Shown: positions 16,751 to 26,460 of the stretch, piece by piece
Layout of the letters: the number at the start of each line of letters is the position of its first letter
Numbering within the stretch: the first letter of the stretch is position 1
NCBI RefSeq assembly: GCF_002994445.1
Contig: NZ_MRZJ01000003.1
Coordinates: 62,001 to 126,000 of the forward strand
Length of the DNA stretch: 64,000 nt
Source: Staphylococcus simulans
GTDB taxonomy: Bacteria; Bacillota; Bacilli; Staphylococcales; Staphylococcaceae
Reading direction: 5' to 3'
Notes under the pieces: model-generated
The model's database searches: none
Seen by the model: only the letters and a program-made list of their open reading frames with translations
What the model was told of the DNA's origin: nothing
Program-made: the position numbers and the translations under genes

Positions 16751-18481
16751 ATGAAACATTCTACTAAAACATCTAATCCACTCTTATTTTTACTTAAGAA
16801 ACTGACATGGCCAATCGGCTTAATTGCGATTGCAGTATCCATTTCCTCATTAGGCAGTATCAGTGGTTTAATCGTACCTTTATTCACAGGAAAAATGGTT
16901 GATAAATTTACTGGCAGTCAATTCAACATGCAGTTTATTTTGATATTCATTATTGTTTTTGCGCTCAATGCAGTACTGAGCGGGATTGGTCTTTATTTGC
17001 TGAGTAAAATCGGTGAAAAGATTATTTATGCGATTCGAACAGTCGTGTGGGAACATATTATACGTCTTAGAATGCGCTTCTTTGATGTGAACGAAAGCGG
17101 ACAGCTGATGAGTCGGCTGACTGATGATACAAAAGTGATTAATGAGTTTGTATCGCAAAAACTGCCGAATGTACTGCCGTCTATTATTACGCTGATCGGT
17201 TCGTTGATTATGCTGTTTATTATGGATTGGCAAATGACATTGCTGACGTTTATTACGATACCGCTCTTTGTGGTCATTATGATCCCACTAGGTAAAGTGA
17301 TGCAGAAAATTTCTACGAAAACACAAGCTGAAATTGCGAATTTCAGCGGCTTGCTCGGTCGTGTATTGACTGAGATGCGCTTAGTCAAAGTTGCGAACAC
17401 AGAACAAGTGGAGCTGGATAAAGCACATGTGAATCTAAAGGAAATTTATAAACTAGGTTTAAAACAAGCGAAGATTGCGGCGGTTATTCAGCCTATTTCA
17501 GGTTTGATTATGTTATTAACTATCGGAATTATTTTAGGGTTCGGCGGTATTCGTATTTCTTCAGGCGCAATTACAGCCGGAACATTGGTCGCAATGATTT
17601 TCTATGTGATTCAAATGTCTATGCCGCTGGTGAACCTTTCGACATTAATGACAGATTATAAGAAAGCTGTCGGTGCCAGCAGCCGTATTTATGAAATTAT
17701 GCAAGAACCATTGGAAGAAGTGTATTTGCCGACGGGTCAAACTTTAGAAAACGGCAATATCGACTTCGAACATGTTCATTTTGCGTACGATACGAAAGAA
17801 GTTTTGCATGATTTGGAATTTGAAATTCCAAAAGGGAAAGTGACTGCCTTTGTAGGACCTTCTGGTTCTGGTAAAAGTACTATCTTCAATTTGATTGAAC
17901 GTATGTATGATGTGACACAAGGAGATATCCGTTATAACGGTGTCTCGATTTACAATTTGCCTTTATCCGATTGGCGAAACAAAATCGGTTATGTCATGCA
18001 GTCGAATGCGATGATGAGCGGTACAATTCGAGATAATATCTTATATGGTATTAACCGTGAAGTCACAGATGCAGAACTAATGAAATATACGCAACTAGCA
18101 AATTGTCATGACTTTATCATGGATTTTGATGAAGGCTACGATACTTTAGTCGGTGAACGCGGATTGAAATTATCCGGCGGACAGCGCCAAAGAATTGATA
18201 TTGCACGCAGTTTTGTAAAGAATCCGGATATTCTGCTTTTAGATGAAGCGACGGCTAATTTAGACAGTGAAAGCGAGAAAAAGATACAAGAATCATTAGA
18301 GACATTAATGGAAGACCGTACAACAGTTGTCATTGCACATCGTCTCTCTACTATCATGAAAGCAGATCAGATTATTTTCTTAGACGGCGGGCGTGTCACA
18401 GGTATCGGCAAGCATAAAGAATTGATGGCTTCTCATCAAAAATACAAAGAGTTTGTGATGACACAAAAATTAACAGATTAA
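16751..18481 (+). CDS. abcA: ABC exporter AbcA
   Basis: Half-size ABC exporter of 576 residues. Six membrane helices (about 1-320) come first, then an ATPase domain with Walker A GPSGSGKST, signature LSGGQ, Walker B ILLLDEAT and H-loop AHRLST. In S. aureus AbcA exports phenol-soluble modulins and some dyes and beta-lactams, under MgrA and other global regulators; an mgrA gene is present in this window. AGGTAAGCG precedes the ATG. Single gene with its own terminator, divergent from pbp4. Confidence 0.92.
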   Translation: MKHSTKTSNPLLFLLKKLTWPIGLIAIAVSISSLGSISGLIVPLFTGKMVDKFTGSQFNMQFILIFIIVFALNAVLSGIGLYLLSKIGEKIIYAIRTVVWEHIIRLRMRFFDVNESGQLMSRLTDDTKVINEFVSQKLPNVLPSIITLIGSLIMLFIMDWQMTLLTFITIPLFVVIMIPLGKVMQKISTKTQAEIANFSGLLGRVLTEMRLVKVANTEQVELDKAHVNLKEIYKLGLKQAKIAAVIQPISGLIMLLTIGIILGFGGIRISSGAITAGTLVAMIFYVIQMSMPLVNLSTLMTDYKKAVGASSRIYEIMQEPLEEVYLPTGQTLENGNIDFEHVHFAYDTKEVLHDLEFEIPKGKVTAFVGPSGSGKSTIFNLIERMYDVTQGDIRYNGVSIYNLPLSDWRNKIGYVMQSNAMMSGTIRDNILYGINREVTDAELMKYTQLANCHDFIMDFDEGYDTLVGERGLKLSGGQRQRIDIARSFVKNPDILLLDEATANLDSESEKKIQESLETLMEDRTTVVIAHRLSTIMKADQIIFLDGGRVTGIGKHKELMASHQKYKEFVMTQKLTD

Positions 18482-18498
18482 ATGCATAGTATGATTAA

Positions 18499-18535
18499 AA
18501 GGTTGGAATTTAAAAGCGTTCCAACCTTATTTTTA
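18499..18535 (+). terminator. abcA terminator
   Basis: AAGGTTGGAA pairs with TTCCAACCTT, followed by ATTTTTATT. Confidence 0.85.
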
Positions 18536-18795
18536 TTGCGATTTTAAATTGTTGAATAAAAGTGACAAATCGAAAATCATTGAAAATTTTTGTTTCGTTT
18601 CTTGAAAAATCTAATTCAAAGGCATGAGACAACATGATATACTAAAAAAGCACTTTAATTTTTTACAATTTGTAAATACGAACAATCTCTGGTATTAGAA
18701 GGATATTGTATAGAACATAGGGAATAAAACAGTAAATTATGATTCTAACAGTACTGACTCGTACGTAATAAAGTTATAGAAATGGTGGGTGTAAA

Positions 18796-20025
18796 ATGTA
18801 TTTACTGATCAATATTGTTGGTTTGATTGTATTTTTAGGTATTGCGGTGCTTTTCTCTAGAAACAGAAAAGCGATTCAGTGGAAGTCCGTAGGTATCCTA
18901 GTAGTAGTTAACTTGATTTTAGCTTGGTTCTTCGTGTTCTTCCCGTGGGGCAACTTAGCAGTTTCTAAAATGGCAGATGGTATTTCGTGGATTATTGAAT
19001 CTGCAAATGCCGGAACAGGATTTGCGTTCCATAGTTTTGTAGATACAAAACAAATGGATATGGCGATTGCGGCATTGTTTCCTATCTTATTAGTCGTGCC
19101 GTTATTCGACATTCTAATGTACTTTAATATTTTACCTAAAGTTATCGGCGGTATCGGCTGGGTTTTAGCAAAAATCACTCGTCAGCCTAAATTCGAATCA
19201 TTCTTTGGTATCGAAATGATGTTCTTAGGCAACACTGAAGCTTTAGCAGTTTCAAGTGAACAACTAAAACGTATGAATGAAATGCGTGTTTTAACAATTG
19301 CGATGATGTCAATGAGTTCTGTTTCTGGTGCGATTGTAGGGGCTTATGTCACTATGATTCCTGGTGAATTAGTACTTACAGCAATTCCATTGAATATTAT
19401 TAACGCAATTATCGTTACTTCAATCTTAAACCCTGTCAGCGTTGAAGAACGTGAAGATATTATTTATCACATTCAACAAGAAGGCGTTGAACGTCAACCG
19501 TTCTTCTCATTCTTAGGAGACTCTGTTATTAATGCGGGTAAATTAGTATTAATTATTATCGCTTTCGTTATCAGTTTCGTAGCATTAGCTGATTTGATTG
19601 ATCGTCTCATCCACATTATTTCAGGTACTGTTATTGGCTGGTTTAATGTTAAATTCAGCTTTGGTTTAGACCAGATTTTAGGTGTCATTATGGTGCCGTT
19701 CTCATTATTGCTTGGTTTACCTTGGAGTGAGGCATGGCCTGTAGCACAACAAATGGCAAAGAAAATTGTCACAAACGAATTCGTTGTAATGGGACAAATC
19801 TCAGATGCGGTTAAAACATATGATCCGCACAGAAGAGCAGTTATTTCAACATTCTTAGTATCATTTGCGAACTTCTCAACAATCGGTATGATTATCGGTA
19901 CATTAAAAGGAATTGTCGACAAGAAGACGTCGGACTTTGTATCTAAATATGTACCTATGATGTTATTATCAGGTATTTTAGTATCATTATTAACAGCAGC
20001 ATTCGTAGGATTGTTTGCTTGGTAA
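18796..20025 (+). CDS. YjiH-family membrane protein with nucleoside-recognition (Gate) domains
   Basis: Polytopic membrane protein of 409 residues with about ten helices. It shows the Gate-domain pattern in GIEMMFLGNTEALAVSSEQLKRM and a second gate-like half (WSEAWPVAQQMAKKIVTNEFV), typical of YjiH and related nucleoside-transporter-like proteins. The transported compound is unknown; the nucleoside name comes from distant CNT similarity. It keeps the S. aureus position between abcA and the fhu genes. GGTGGGTG precedes the ATG. The 310 bp upstream contain AT-rich promoter-like sequence but no operator I could name. Confidence 0.75.
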   Translation: MYLLINIVGLIVFLGIAVLFSRNRKAIQWKSVGILVVVNLILAWFFVFFPWGNLAVSKMADGISWIIESANAGTGFAFHSFVDTKQMDMAIAALFPILLVVPLFDILMYFNILPKVIGGIGWVLAKITRQPKFESFFGIEMMFLGNTEALAVSSEQLKRMNEMRVLTIAMMSMSSVSGAIVGAYVTMIPGELVLTAIPLNIINAIIVTSILNPVSVEEREDIIYHIQQEGVERQPFFSFLGDSVINAGKLVLIIIAFVISFVALADLIDRLIHIISGTVIGWFNVKFSFGLDQILGVIMVPFSLLLGLPWSEAWPVAQQMAKKIVTNEFVVMGQISDAVKTYDPHRRAVISTFLVSFANFSTIGMIIGTLKGIVDKKTSDFVSKYVPMMLLSGILVSLLTAAFVGLFAW

Positions 20026-20035
20026 GCAATGAACA

Positions 20036-20276
20036 AAAAAGCATGATATTCGGAGGCTTCATCCGAGTATCGTGCTTTTTCATTTCTAAAACACAGAAAA
20101 CAGGTTAATGTATGTGGGGAGACACAAACATTACCTGTTTTCAACGGGAAATGAATTTGATACACGAAGTCAGTAAGGACTAGGTACTGATCGTGCATTC
20201 GAGCGAAAATTTTGCTTGTTTATTGTAAACAACACAAAGGAGATAACTTCCTTAATCTCTTGATTAAGGAAGTTGA
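20036..20276 (-). ncRNA. rsaD: CodY-associated small RNA, RsaD-like
   Basis: On the minus strand a complete transcription unit is visible. TTTACT (20310-20305) and TATAAT (20287-20282) have a 17-base spacer, and transcription should begin near 20276. The RNA would fold into a perfect 13-bp hairpin with a tetraloop (20245-20274), a CACGA/TCGTG hairpin (about 20164-20197), a long hairpin with arms near 20081-20155 presenting TCTCCCC in its apical loop, and a terminator at 20037-20081. C-rich loops of this type are typical of staphylococcal Rsa RNAs. A near-consensus CodY box abuts the promoter, and S. aureus RsaD is CodY-controlled, so RsaD is the best guess. The name needs a covariance search. 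Confidence 0.65.
20037..20083. terminator. Shared terminator of the YjiH-type gene and the small RNA
   Basis: AAAAGCATGATA..CGGA pairs with TCCG..TATCGTGCTTTTT, with T runs in both directions. Confidence 0.85.
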
Positions 20277-20313
20277 AATTTATTATAGCAAAGCTTGCGC
20301 ACAAAGTAAACAA

Positions 20314-20328
20314 AATTTTCAGAATAAT
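20314..20328 (-). promoter_or_regulatory. CodY box next to the small-RNA promoter
   Basis: AATTTTCAGAATAAT matches AATTTTCWGAAAATT at 13 of 15 positions and lies four bases upstream of the -35 element (20305-20310, minus strand). It is also upstream of the YitT gene, so it could act on both. The CodY role is inferred from the consensus. Confidence 0.6.
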
Positions 20329-20436
20329 TAATTTAATATTTCATCCGTCGTGATTCTGCGGTCCAACATTGTAGGTATAAAGGGGACTGTGCTAGTATTT
20401 AAATTGTCTATACAATTTTATAAGGGGGCGGTTGGT

Positions 20437-21273
20437 ATGAATAAAAAGACATGGCGTGATATAGCACTGGTTGTATTCGGAAGCTTTATGTTTTCTTTTG
20501 GTGTTAACACGTTCATCATTTCCGCACAATTAGGTGAAGGCGGCGTAACAGGACTTTCTATCGTATTGTACTACGCATTCCATCTTTCACCTGCCGTTAC
20601 AAACTTTGTGTTGAATGCGATTTTAATTGTAATCGGTTATAAGTTCTTAAGTAAACGCAATATGTATTTAACTATTCTTGCGACTGTCTTGATTTCAGTT
20701 TTCCTAAGTTTAACGGAATCATGGCATGTTGAAACAGGGAATATGATTGTAAATGCAATTTTCGGGGGTTCTTCTGTAGGACTAGGCATCGGGGTGATTG
20801 TTCTAGCAGGAGGTACAACAGCAGGTACAACCATTTTGGCACGATTAGCTAATAAATATTTAGATGTCAGTACATCTTATGCATTGTTATTCTTTGATTT
20901 GATTGTAGTTGCGATTTCAATTACTGTTATTCCGATGAGCAAAATTTTAGTGACAATTATTTCATTATATATCGGAACAAAAGTAATGGAATTTGTAATT
21001 GAAGGTTTAAATACGAAGAAAGCGATGACGATTATTTCGAGCCGACCAGATGAAGTGGCTAAAGTCATTGATGAAAAGGTCGGACGCGGGGTTACGATTA
21101 TGGATGGCCGCGGCTATTTCTCTAAAGAAGAGAAAGAGATTTTATATGTCGTTATCAGTAAGACACAAGTCTCTAAAGCGAAACGACTTATCAGAAAAAT
21201 TGATGAGCAAGCCTTCTTAGTCATTCACGATGTGCGTGATGTATACGGCAACGGCTTTTTAGTAGAGGAATAA
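20437..21273 (+). CDS. YitT family (DUF161/DUF2179) membrane protein
   Basis: Membrane protein of 278 residues: five N-terminal helices, with the repeated GGxTAGTTILARL-type glycine motif around residue 125, then a soluble DUF2179 domain (about 200-278) containing GRGVTIMDGRGYFS. The family has no firm function. The frame opens at 20350, but GGGGGCGG before the ATG at 20437 marks the start. It keeps the same position as in S. aureus and is followed by a strong terminator. The CodY-like site lies upstream. Confidence 0.85.
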   Translation: MNKKTWRDIALVVFGSFMFSFGVNTFIISAQLGEGGVTGLSIVLYYAFHLSPAVTNFVLNAILIVIGYKFLSKRNMYLTILATVLISVFLSLTESWHVETGNMIVNAIFGGSSVGLGIGVIVLAGGTTAGTTILARLANKYLDVSTSYALLFFDLIVVAISITVIPMSKILVTIISLYIGTKVMEFVIEGLNTKKAMTIISSRPDEVAKVIDEKVGRGVTIMDGRGYFSKEEKEILYVVISKTQVSKAKRLIRKIDEQAFLVIHDVRDVYGNGFLVEE

Positions 21274-21282
21274 CTGTAAAGG

Positions 21283-21309
21283 AATCGAGGCATTTGCCTC
21301 GATTTTTTG
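21283..21309 (+). terminator. Terminator after the YitT gene
   Basis: ATCGAGGC pairs with GCCTCGAT around ATTT, followed by TTTTT. Confidence 0.9.
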
Positions 21310-21369
21310 CGTTCTGTGCAATAATATTTGTTAGGAAATGAGCAGAAAAGATGTTATAATGTATCCTAT

Positions 21370-21388
21370 GATAATGATTATCAATTAC
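21370..21388 (+). promoter_or_regulatory. Fur box of the fhuCBG operon
   Basis: GATAATGATTATCAATTAC matches the 19-base Fur consensus at 15 positions and lies upstream of fhuC, so iron should repress the operon. Confidence 0.85.
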
Positions 21389-21497
21389 AGTTTGGTAATT
21401 GAGATAAAGTGATAAACACAACTATAAGGTATTTGAGATATACACAATTATTTTGTAAAAAGATGTATAGATTATGCGAAATTGAAGATAGCGGCAA

Positions 21498-21540
21498 ACC
21501 TTGAAAAGAGTCGGTTATTACGGTAACTGTATTCAAGGAA
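21498..21540 (+). promoter_or_regulatory. Hairpin in the fhuC leader
   Basis: CCTTGAA and TTCAAGG enclose an inner GTTA/TAAC helix about 30 bases before the fhuC start. It lacks a T run, so it is not a terminator; it could influence stability or translation. Confidence 0.4.
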
Positions 21541-21572
21541 TCAATGTCGTATCCAACGGAGGATGAAGTATA

Positions 21573-22379
21573 TTGACTAATCGTTTAAATGGTCAGCAAG
21601 TGACAATTGGATATGGGGATCATGTAATTGTCAATGATTTAGATGTAGAGATTCCTGATGGTAAAGTAACGTCAATTATTGGGCCTAACGGTTGCGGTAA
21701 ATCGACATTGTTGAAAGCATTATCTAGATTATTAGCGGTCAAAGGCGGACAAATTACGCTTGACGGCAAAAATATTCATACACAATCAACAAAAGAAATC
21801 GCAAAGAAAATTGCGATTCTGCCTCAATCACCTGATGTCGCAGATGGTTTAACTACAGGTGAATTGGTATCTTATGGTCGCTTCCCGTACCAAAAAGGTT
21901 TCGGACGTTTAAGTGCAGAAGACAAAGCAGAAATTGATTGGGCACTTAGAGTTACAGGTACTTACGACTTTAAACACAGACCGATTAATGACCTAAGCGG
22001 TGGGCAAAGACAACGTGTCTGGATTGCGATGGCATTAGCTCAAAAAACAGATATTATTTTCTTAGATGAGCCTACTACTTATTTAGATATCAGCCACCAA
22101 TTAGAAATTTTAGAGCTGGTTCAAGAATTGAACCGTGAACAAGGCTGTACTATTGTTATGGTCTTGCATGATATCAACCAAGCGATACGTTTCTCAGATC
22201 ATTTAATTGCGATGAAAGCAGGAGAAATTGTATCCAGCGGTGAAACACAAGAAGTGTTGACGAAAGATATTCTAGAGAGATGTTTCAATATTGATGCGGA
22301 ACTCAGTACTGATCCGAGAACAGGCAAACCTATGCTTGTGACGTATGATTTATTGTGCAAACATTACTCGAAAGTGTGA
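21573..22379 (+). CDS. fhuC: Hydroxamate siderophore ABC transporter ATPase FhuC
   Basis: ATPase of the iron(III)-hydroxamate importer; in staphylococci it also energises import of other siderophores. Its 268 residues show Walker A GPNGCGKST, signature LSGGQRQRV, Walker B IIFLDEPTTYLD and H-loop LHDINQA. The start is TTG (MTNRLNGQQVTIGYG), supported by GGAGG and by alignment with S. aureus FhuC; an ATG just upstream is in another frame and stops after five codons. First gene of fhuCBG under the Fur box. Confidence 0.95.
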   Translation: MTNRLNGQQVTIGYGDHVIVNDLDVEIPDGKVTSIIGPNGCGKSTLLKALSRLLAVKGGQITLDGKNIHTQSTKEIAKKIAILPQSPDVADGLTTGELVSYGRFPYQKGFGRLSAEDKAEIDWALRVTGTYDFKHRPINDLSGGQRQRVWIAMALAQKTDIIFLDEPTTYLDISHQLEILELVQELNREQGCTIVMVLHDINQAIRFSDHLIAMKAGEIVSSGETQEVLTKDILERCFNIDAELSTDPRTGKPMLVTYDLLCKHYSKV

Positions 22380-22390
22380 GGCAGTCATAA

Positions 22391-23398
22391 ATGGGTGAGA
22401 GAGAGAAAAAGCAAAGATACACCAAATTCACAGCAACACTATGTATATCGCTGATATTACTTTTAGTCATGCTGGTGTTGTCCATTTTATATGGAGATGC
22501 GCACATTCATTTAGCAACAATTTATGATGCGATTTTCCATTATAATGCCTCAAATGAACAGCATAATATTATCAGTGAAATCAGAATACCGAGAGACTTA
22601 GGCGCTATTTTAGTCGGCATGGCTTTAGCTGTTGCCGGTGCAGTCGTACAAGGTGTGACGAAAAATGGTTTAGCTGACCCGAGTTTAATCGGTTTAAACG
22701 CAGGTGCCAGCTTCATGCTGGCTTTAACCTATGCGTTCATGCCGCAAGCTGCATTCGGTATATTGATGCTTGCTGGTTTTATCGGGGCAATCATGGGCGG
22801 TACGATTGTATTAATGATGGGCCGCTCTCGTACAGATGGTTTCAATCCGATTCGTATTATATTAGCGGGTGCTGCAGTCAGTGCTTTCCTTACGGCATTA
22901 AGCCAAGGTATCGCACTGGCTTTTAAATTAAACCAAGATATTAACTTTTGGAGTATGGGCGGTGTTTCCGGTACCACATGGTCGCAGCTGAAGTGGAGTG
23001 CGCCTGTCATCTTGATTACGATTGTATTGATTGTTTTATTAAGCAGACAATTAACTATCTTAAATCTTGGTGAAAGTCTTGCGAAAGGCTTAGGACAAAA
23101 TGTCGGCTTTATCCGAGCATTCAGTCTGGTTTTAACGATGCTGCTGGCTGGTATTGCTGTTGCGATGGTAGGTCAAATTGCCTTTGTCGGTTTGATTGTC
23201 CCACATATTGTACGCTTTTTGATCGGTACAGATTATGCGAAAGTTATACCTGTCACAGCAATTTTGGGTGCACTGTTAGTACTGTTGGCTGATACTGTAG
23301 CACGTATGCTTGGCGATGCACCTGTCGGTGCTATTGTGTCATTTATCGGTGTGCCTTACTTTATCTATTTGATTAGAAAAGGAGGGCGCACGATATGA
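22391..23398 (+). CDS. fhuB: Ferrichrome ABC transporter permease FhuB
   Basis: FecCD-family permease of 335 residues with about nine to ten helices. Conserved stretches are RIPRDLGAILVGMALAVAG, NGLADPSLIGLNAGA and GQIAFVGLIVPHIVRFLIG, the last forming the coupling region to FhuC. It follows fhuC by 11 bp and overlaps fhuG by four bases, so the three genes form one operon. fhuD, the binding protein, is not in the window and is usually unlinked in staphylococci. Confidence 0.94.
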   Translation: MGEREKKQRYTKFTATLCISLILLLVMLVLSILYGDAHIHLATIYDAIFHYNASNEQHNIISEIRIPRDLGAILVGMALAVAGAVVQGVTKNGLADPSLIGLNAGASFMLALTYAFMPQAAFGILMLAGFIGAIMGGTIVLMMGRSRTDGFNPIRIILAGAAVSAFLTALSQGIALAFKLNQDINFWSMGGVSGTTWSQLKWSAPVILITIVLIVLLSRQLTILNLGESLAKGLGQNVGFIRAFSLVLTMLLAGIAVAMVGQIAFVGLIVPHIVRFLIGTDYAKVIPVTAILGALLVLLADTVARMLGDAPVGAIVSFIGVPYFIYLIRKGGRTI

Positions 23399-24411
23399 TA
23401 GAGAAAAGTTTAAGAATCAAACAAATCATCGCATTGACGATTTTGATTATACTGCTTTTGTGTGCATGTGCTTGGAGTATGACTTCAGGCGAATATCAAA
23501 TGTCTATCGGTACATTTTTTAAAACACTGTTCGGCTTTGGTGAATACACAGACAGTTTAATTTTATTAGAGTTCAGAATGCCGCGAATGCTGATTACTAT
23601 TCTTGCAGGTGCTGCCTTAAGTTTAAGCGGTGCAATGATGCAGAGTGTGACGAATAACCCGCTTGCAGAGCCGGGGATTCTTGGTATTAATGCGGGCAGC
23701 GGTTTCTTTATCGCATTGTTTATTGTTATCGGACAAGTCAATGCGGACAGTTTTATTTACGTATTGCCTATTTTAAGTATGATCGGCGGTATTTTAACAG
23801 CGCTGGTTATTTTTTATTTCAGCTATTCTAAAGAGCGCGGTATGACACCTGCGAGTATGGTGCTCGTCGGTGTAGGCTTATCGGCAGCTTTATCTGGCGG
23901 TTCCCTGACTTTAATGTCAAAATTTGATAAAGACCAAGCTGAATTTATGGCGACATGGCTTGCCGGAAATATTTGGGGTGACGAATGGACATTTGTCATC
24001 GCATTGCTTCCGTGGCTGATAGTTATTGTACCGTTCTTATTTATGAAAGCTAATACGCTGAACATCTTAAATACAAATGAACAATTAGCACAAGGTTTAG
24101 GTGTGAATGTCAGACGTGATCGTATGGTTATTTTACTGCTGGCCGTAGCGTTGTCATCGGCTGCGGTCGCAGTCAGCGGCGCCATCAGCTTTATCGGTTT
24201 AATGGGTCCGCACATAGCGAAGACGATTGTAGGACCGAGACACCAATTATTTATGCCGCTGGCGGTTGTAATCGGTGCGTTCTTACTGGTCTTTTCAGAT
24301 ACTGTAGGTCAAGTGGTTTTACAACCTTCTGGTATTCCTGCAGGTATAGTCGTTGCTTTAATCGGCGCACCGTATTTCTTATATCTGATGTATCGTACTA
24401 AGTCCTTCTAA
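23395..24411 (+). CDS. fhuG: Ferrichrome ABC transporter permease FhuG
   Basis: Second FecCD-family permease (338 residues), pairing with FhuB to form the channel. It shows EFRMPRMLITILAGAALSLSG, NNPLAEPGILGINAGSG and GAISFIGLMGPHIAKTIVG. GGAGG lies just before the ATG, which overlaps the fhuB stop. Last gene of the operon; no strong terminator hairpin was found in the 120 bp before the next gene. Confidence 0.94.
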   Translation: MIEKSLRIKQIIALTILIILLLCACAWSMTSGEYQMSIGTFFKTLFGFGEYTDSLILLEFRMPRMLITILAGAALSLSGAMMQSVTNNPLAEPGILGINAGSGFFIALFIVIGQVNADSFIYVLPILSMIGGILTALVIFYFSYSKERGMTPASMVLVGVGLSAALSGGSLTLMSKFDKDQAEFMATWLAGNIWGDEWTFVIALLPWLIVIVPFLFMKANTLNILNTNEQLAQGLGVNVRRDRMVILLLAVALSSAAVAVSGAISFIGLMGPHIAKTIVGPRHQLFMPLAVVIGAFLLVFSDTVGQVVLQPSGIPAGIVVALIGAPYFLYLMYRTKSF

Positions 24412-24531
24412 TTGATTGTATTTGAAATTATATGTATAAGGTTGAAAGATATTGATGTGAAATCAACAAAATATATGATAGAATTATGTTAATTGTAGAT
24501 AAAATCTGTTCAACTATAGGAGGACATTGGC

Positions 24532-25032
24532 ATGAAAGATTTAATAAAGCGACATGTCTTAAACGGTGAATTTGAATCAGTAAAACGATTAATGTCCGAA
24601 TCAGATTTTATGGAATTTGAAGAACATTACATTTCAAGTGCGCATGAAGTAGAAAGTATCATGTTTTACACGTGTATCTTAGATATGATCAAAGATGGAG
24701 AAACTGCCGAAATGCACGATTTAGCATTCTTGCTGCTGGTTTATCCATTAAGCGAATTAGAAGGTGCGCTTGACTCTGCTTATTATCATGCTGAAGCTTC
24801 CATAAAACTCACTGAGGGCAAAGAAGTGAAGAGTTTACTACAAATGTTGTTACTCCATGCAATTCCTGAACCTGTTATTTCTGATAAAAAAGCTTTCGAT
24901 ATTTCTAAACAGATTTTGAAGCTGGATCCGAACAATAACGTAGCCCGTAATATTCTTAAACAGACAGCGAAACGAATGGATAACGTTGTGGTCAGCATTG
25001 ACGAACTTAATCAAAATCGTGATGCAAAATAA
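24532..25032 (+). CDS. Conserved staphylococcal protein of unknown function
   Basis: Acidic, helical, soluble protein of 166 residues that I do not recognise. Leucine/alanine-rich helix pairs (LLLVYPLSELEGALDSAYYHA, then ISKQILKLDPNNNVARNILKQT) have the spacing of TPR-like repeats, and LKLDPNNNVAR resembles the end of a TPR unit. No signal peptide or membrane segment. AGGAGG precedes the ATG. Single gene with terminator. A scaffold or protein-binding role is only a guess from the helical repeats. Confidence 0.75.
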   Translation: MKDLIKRHVLNGEFESVKRLMSESDFMEFEEHYISSAHEVESIMFYTCILDMIKDGETAEMHDLAFLLLVYPLSELEGALDSAYYHAEASIKLTEGKEVKSLLQMLLLHAIPEPVISDKKAFDISKQILKLDPNNNVARNILKQTAKRMDNVVVSIDELNQNRDAK

Positions 25033-25047
25033 TAATCAACCCATAAC

Positions 25048-25085
25048 AGAGAGTGCCGTAAAAGGTGCTCTCTTTAATTTTTCTG
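25048..25085 (+). terminator. Terminator after the helical-repeat gene
   Basis: AGAGAGTGCC pairs with GGTGCTCTCT (one internal mismatch), followed by TTAATTTTTC. The rest of the 310-bp gap to 25342 shows only AT-rich sequence. Confidence 0.75.
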
Positions 25086-25341
25086 CAAGGAAAAATGATA
25101 CTTAAGTATTTCTAATGACATCGTTCACAAATTTTAATGAGTAATTCTATTGAGTTGAGGGTAATTTATTGTTGTGTTTGTTCAATTACACAGAACGCCT
25201 ATTGCGCTTTGTGGTTATTTATTGTTACTATAAACTTTTCATGGAAAAAGTAATGGCCTTTTCAGACAGAAACGCTATGGATAGTAAGTAAAACGTTGGC
25301 AAGCATTGGTTTAATTACACGAGGAGGTATTTAACGTTATT

Positions 25342-26409
25342 ATGACGTTTAATAAAGAAACTGTAAAAATTGGCTTTGCCTATGTCGGTGTAGTCGTCGG
25401 CGCAGGTTTTTCAACAGGTCAAGAAGTTATGCAATTCTTCACCGAGTTCGGCTTATGGGCGTATATCGGTGTATTACTTTCAGGAATTATCTTAGGATTC
25501 ATCGGAAGACAAGTAGCGAAAATCGGAACGGCTTTCGATGCTGAAAACCACGAATCGACTTTGTCATATTTATTTGGGAAAGGCTTAGGACGGGTCATCG
25601 ACTATATTTTAGTCTTCTTTTTATTCGGAATTTCTGTCACAATGATCGCAGGGGCAGGTTCTGCATTCCATGAAAGTTACGGCATACCTACATGGTTAGG
25701 TGCCTTAATTATGGTTATCGCAATTTACATTACATTATTGATGGACTTCAACAAAATTGTTCGCGCATTAGGTGTAGTTACACCATTCTTAATCATTTTA
25801 GTGATTATTATTGCAGGAACATATTTAATTAAAGGTGAAGTCCCAATCAGCGAAATCAACGCAACAATGCCAAAAGCAAATCCACTATTAGGTATCTTCT
25901 GGGGTACTGTATACGGCGGTTTAGCTTTTGCGGTTGGATTTAGTACTATCGTTGCAATCGGCGGTGATGCAAGTAAAAGAAAAGTATCTGGTGCCGGCGC
26001 ATTATTCGGCGGTATCGTTTATACGATTCTATTAGCTCTAATCACATTTGCATTGCAAACGGAATATCCAACGATTAAAGAAGCGGCTATTCCTACATTG
26101 AAATTAGCACATGGTATTCACCCAGCTGTGACAATTGTGTTATCAGTTGTAATGTTAGCCGTAATGTACAATACAATTTTGGGTCTGCTGTATTCATTCG
26201 CAGCAAGATTTACAACACCATACAGTAAGAAATACCATATTTTAGTCGTGATTATGATGTTAGTAGGTTACGGATTAAGTTTCGTAGGCTTCTCAAGTCT
26301 GATTAACTTCTTATACCCTATGATGGGTGTTATCGGACTCTTAATCGTAGTCGGCGTATTAATTAAGTATTTCAAACGTAAGAAAGAAAATGAACAACAT
26401 ATCGCATAA
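25342..26409 (+). CDS. YkvI-family membrane transporter, second copy
   Basis: Integral membrane protein of 355 residues with ten or more helices, paralogous to the protein at 7950-9041. The shared first-helix motif here reads GAGFSTGQEVMQFF. The middle region LGVVTPFLIILVIIIAG and the GGLAFAVGFSTIVAIGGDASKRK loop follow the same plan. This copy has no enzyme partner and is likely the core genomic version, as it keeps the S. aureus neighbourhood. AGGAGG precedes the start. The substrate is unknown, probably an amino acid or related solute. Confidence 0.8.
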   Translation: MTFNKETVKIGFAYVGVVVGAGFSTGQEVMQFFTEFGLWAYIGVLLSGIILGFIGRQVAKIGTAFDAENHESTLSYLFGKGLGRVIDYILVFFLFGISVTMIAGAGSAFHESYGIPTWLGALIMVIAIYITLLMDFNKIVRALGVVTPFLIILVIIIAGTYLIKGEVPISEINATMPKANPLLGIFWGTVYGGLAFAVGFSTIVAIGGDASKRKVSGAGALFGGIVYTILLALITFALQTEYPTIKEAAIPTLKLAHGIHPAVTIVLSVVMLAVMYNTILGLLYSFAARFTTPYSKKYHILVVIMMLVGYGLSFVGFSSLINFLYPMMGVIGLLIVVGVLIKYFKRKKENEQHIA

Positions 26410-26460
26410 AAGCCCAATTTGTTAATTTACTTGATATAGCAAAACAATAATAAAGGTCAA

